A stretch of 7,071 nucleotides of DNA from Candidatus Hydrogenedentota bacterium. GTDB taxonomy: Bacteria; Hydrogenedentota; Hydrogenedentia; Hydrogenedentales; CAITNO01. The notes under the pieces are model-generated. The model was given only the letters and a program-made list of their open reading frames with translations. It searched no databases and was not told where the DNA came from. Positions 6,876 through 7,071 of the stretch are shown one piece after another; the first letter of the stretch is position 1; each line of letters begins with the position of its first letter. The stretch is from the NCBI GenBank assembly GCA_007124105.1, contig SLFT01000198.1:1-7071 (forward strand), written 5' to 3'. The position numbers and the translations under genes were made by a program.

Positions 6876-6941
6876 AGCGGTATTTTGGATGCGGGATCAG
6901 AACGCAAAAAAGGGGCTCGTAACGTAATTGGCAGTACCGCT
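6876..6941 (+). repeat. Alternative pairing: AGCGGTA with a second TACCGCT copy
   Basis: AGCGGTA (6876-6882) is complementary both to TACCGCT in the upstream closing stem (6723-6729) and to a second TACCGCT at 6935-6941. An outer pair, ACACAAG (6857-6863) with CTTGTGT (6969-6975), nests correctly around the second option. The two folds cannot coexist, as in switch-type leaders. Confidence 0.35.
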
Positions 6942-7003
6942 TTTCTGGACACGCAAGCGCACCAAAAACTTGTGTACGGCCATTCCTTTAAGGATTACAA
7001 CAC

Positions 7004-7008
7004 AGGAG
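7004..7008 (+). promoter_or_regulatory. Ribosome binding site of the right-edge gene
   Basis: AGGAG at 7004-7008 lies 7 nt before ATG 7016, an ideal distance. This is the best Shine-Dalgarno match in the window and strongly supports a real start there. Confidence 0.75.
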
Positions 7009-7015
7009 ATTAATT

Positions 7016-7071
7016 ATGAAACAACACGGCACAGAAGAAGCGACGGCGGACCCTATTGAGATACGTGAGAC
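7016..7071 (+). CDS. Start of an unrecognised gene, cut by the window edge
   Basis: Only 18 complete codons are visible, encoding MKQHGTEEATADPIEIRE. The frame stays open to the edge. The N-terminus is hydrophilic and acidic with no signal peptide or membrane segment, so a cytosolic protein is likely. It is preceded by a strong ribosome binding site and a leader of about 318 nt from an extended -10 promoter. The unusual leader suggests regulated expression. Too little is visible to assign a family or function. Confidence 0.7.
   Translation, partial: MKQHGTEEATADPIEIRE

Larger units (their letters stand above)
6698..7015 (+). ncRNA. Long structured 5' leader or small RNA of unrecognised class
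   Basis: About 318 nt separate the predicted start of transcription from the next ATG, with no credible gene on either strand. The RNA can fold into nested helices. The closing stem is 6716-6729 with 6876-6889, including a perfect 10-bp AAATACCGCT/AGCGGTATTT core. Inside it are 6736-6741 with 6869-6874 (two G-U pairs), 6786-6793 with 6835-6842 (8 bp, one G-U) and the apical hairpin 6801-6805 with 6812-6816. The result is a rod of about 174 nt with a large asymmetric internal loop, broadly like 6S RNA in outline, but I see no sequence signature that proves 6S, tmRNA, RNase P, SRP RNA or a known riboswitch. No terminator separates it from the gene at 7016, so a cis-acting leader is equally possible. 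Confidence 0.4.

Noticed and set aside
6628..6952. Two minus-strand frames (72 and 90 codons) in the leader region
   Set aside because: Products are Arg/Ser/Pro-rich with no domain and no good ribosome binding site, and the region reads better as a plus-strand leader.
6994..7003. ATTACAACAC shared with 3028-3037, both just before ribosome binding sites
   Set aside because: A 10-base match is expected by chance several times in a window this size, and the right copy lacks the inverted partner.

Overview
The window looks like bacterial chromosomal DNA of moderately high GC. It comes from a Gram-negative-type or otherwise deep-branching lineage that I cannot name. Gene content (a RecD2-type helicase, a murG standing alone, an FHA-GAF-class III cyclase fusion) would fit PVC-like or Hydrogenedentota-like uncultured bacteria, but this is only a weak inference. 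I see no insertion sequence, phage gene, CRISPR array, tRNA or rRNA. Most of the window is core or housekeeping-like sequence.

Layout. (1) 1-2736, plus strand: the 3' part of a short-chain dehydrogenase/reductase gene, then, 4 bp after its stop, a complete recD2-like helicase gene. The two are probably co-transcribed. (2) 2737-3058: a gene-free stretch with an extended -10 promoter candidate and two short inverted repeats, leading into a nitroreductase-family flavoprotein (3059-3661, plus). (3) 3645-6488, minus strand: a divergently promoted unit of an FHA-GAF-adenylate cyclase followed after 51 bp by murG. murG runs convergently into the nitroreductase gene, and the two overlap by 17 bp. (4) 6489-7015: a divergent control region. 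A near-consensus promoter (TTGACA-N17-TATGAT) fires leftward into the cyclase gene. An extended -10 promoter (TGATATAAT) fires rightward into a roughly 320-nt leader that can form nested helices. (5) 7016-7071: the first 18 codons of a plus-strand gene with a good ribosome binding site; its product cannot be recognised.

The helicase acts in DNA repair, MurG makes lipid II for peptidoglycan, the nitroreductase is a soluble FMN redox enzyme, and the cyclase fusion probably couples phosphopeptide and ligand sensing to cAMP synthesis. The parts most worth a second look are the long structured leader at 6692-7015, with its two mutually exclusive pairings, the helically phased TGGCAAT repeats at its promoter, and the placement of murG downstream of a signalling cyclase instead of in a division/cell-wall cluster. 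I did not find a clear new multi-gene system.
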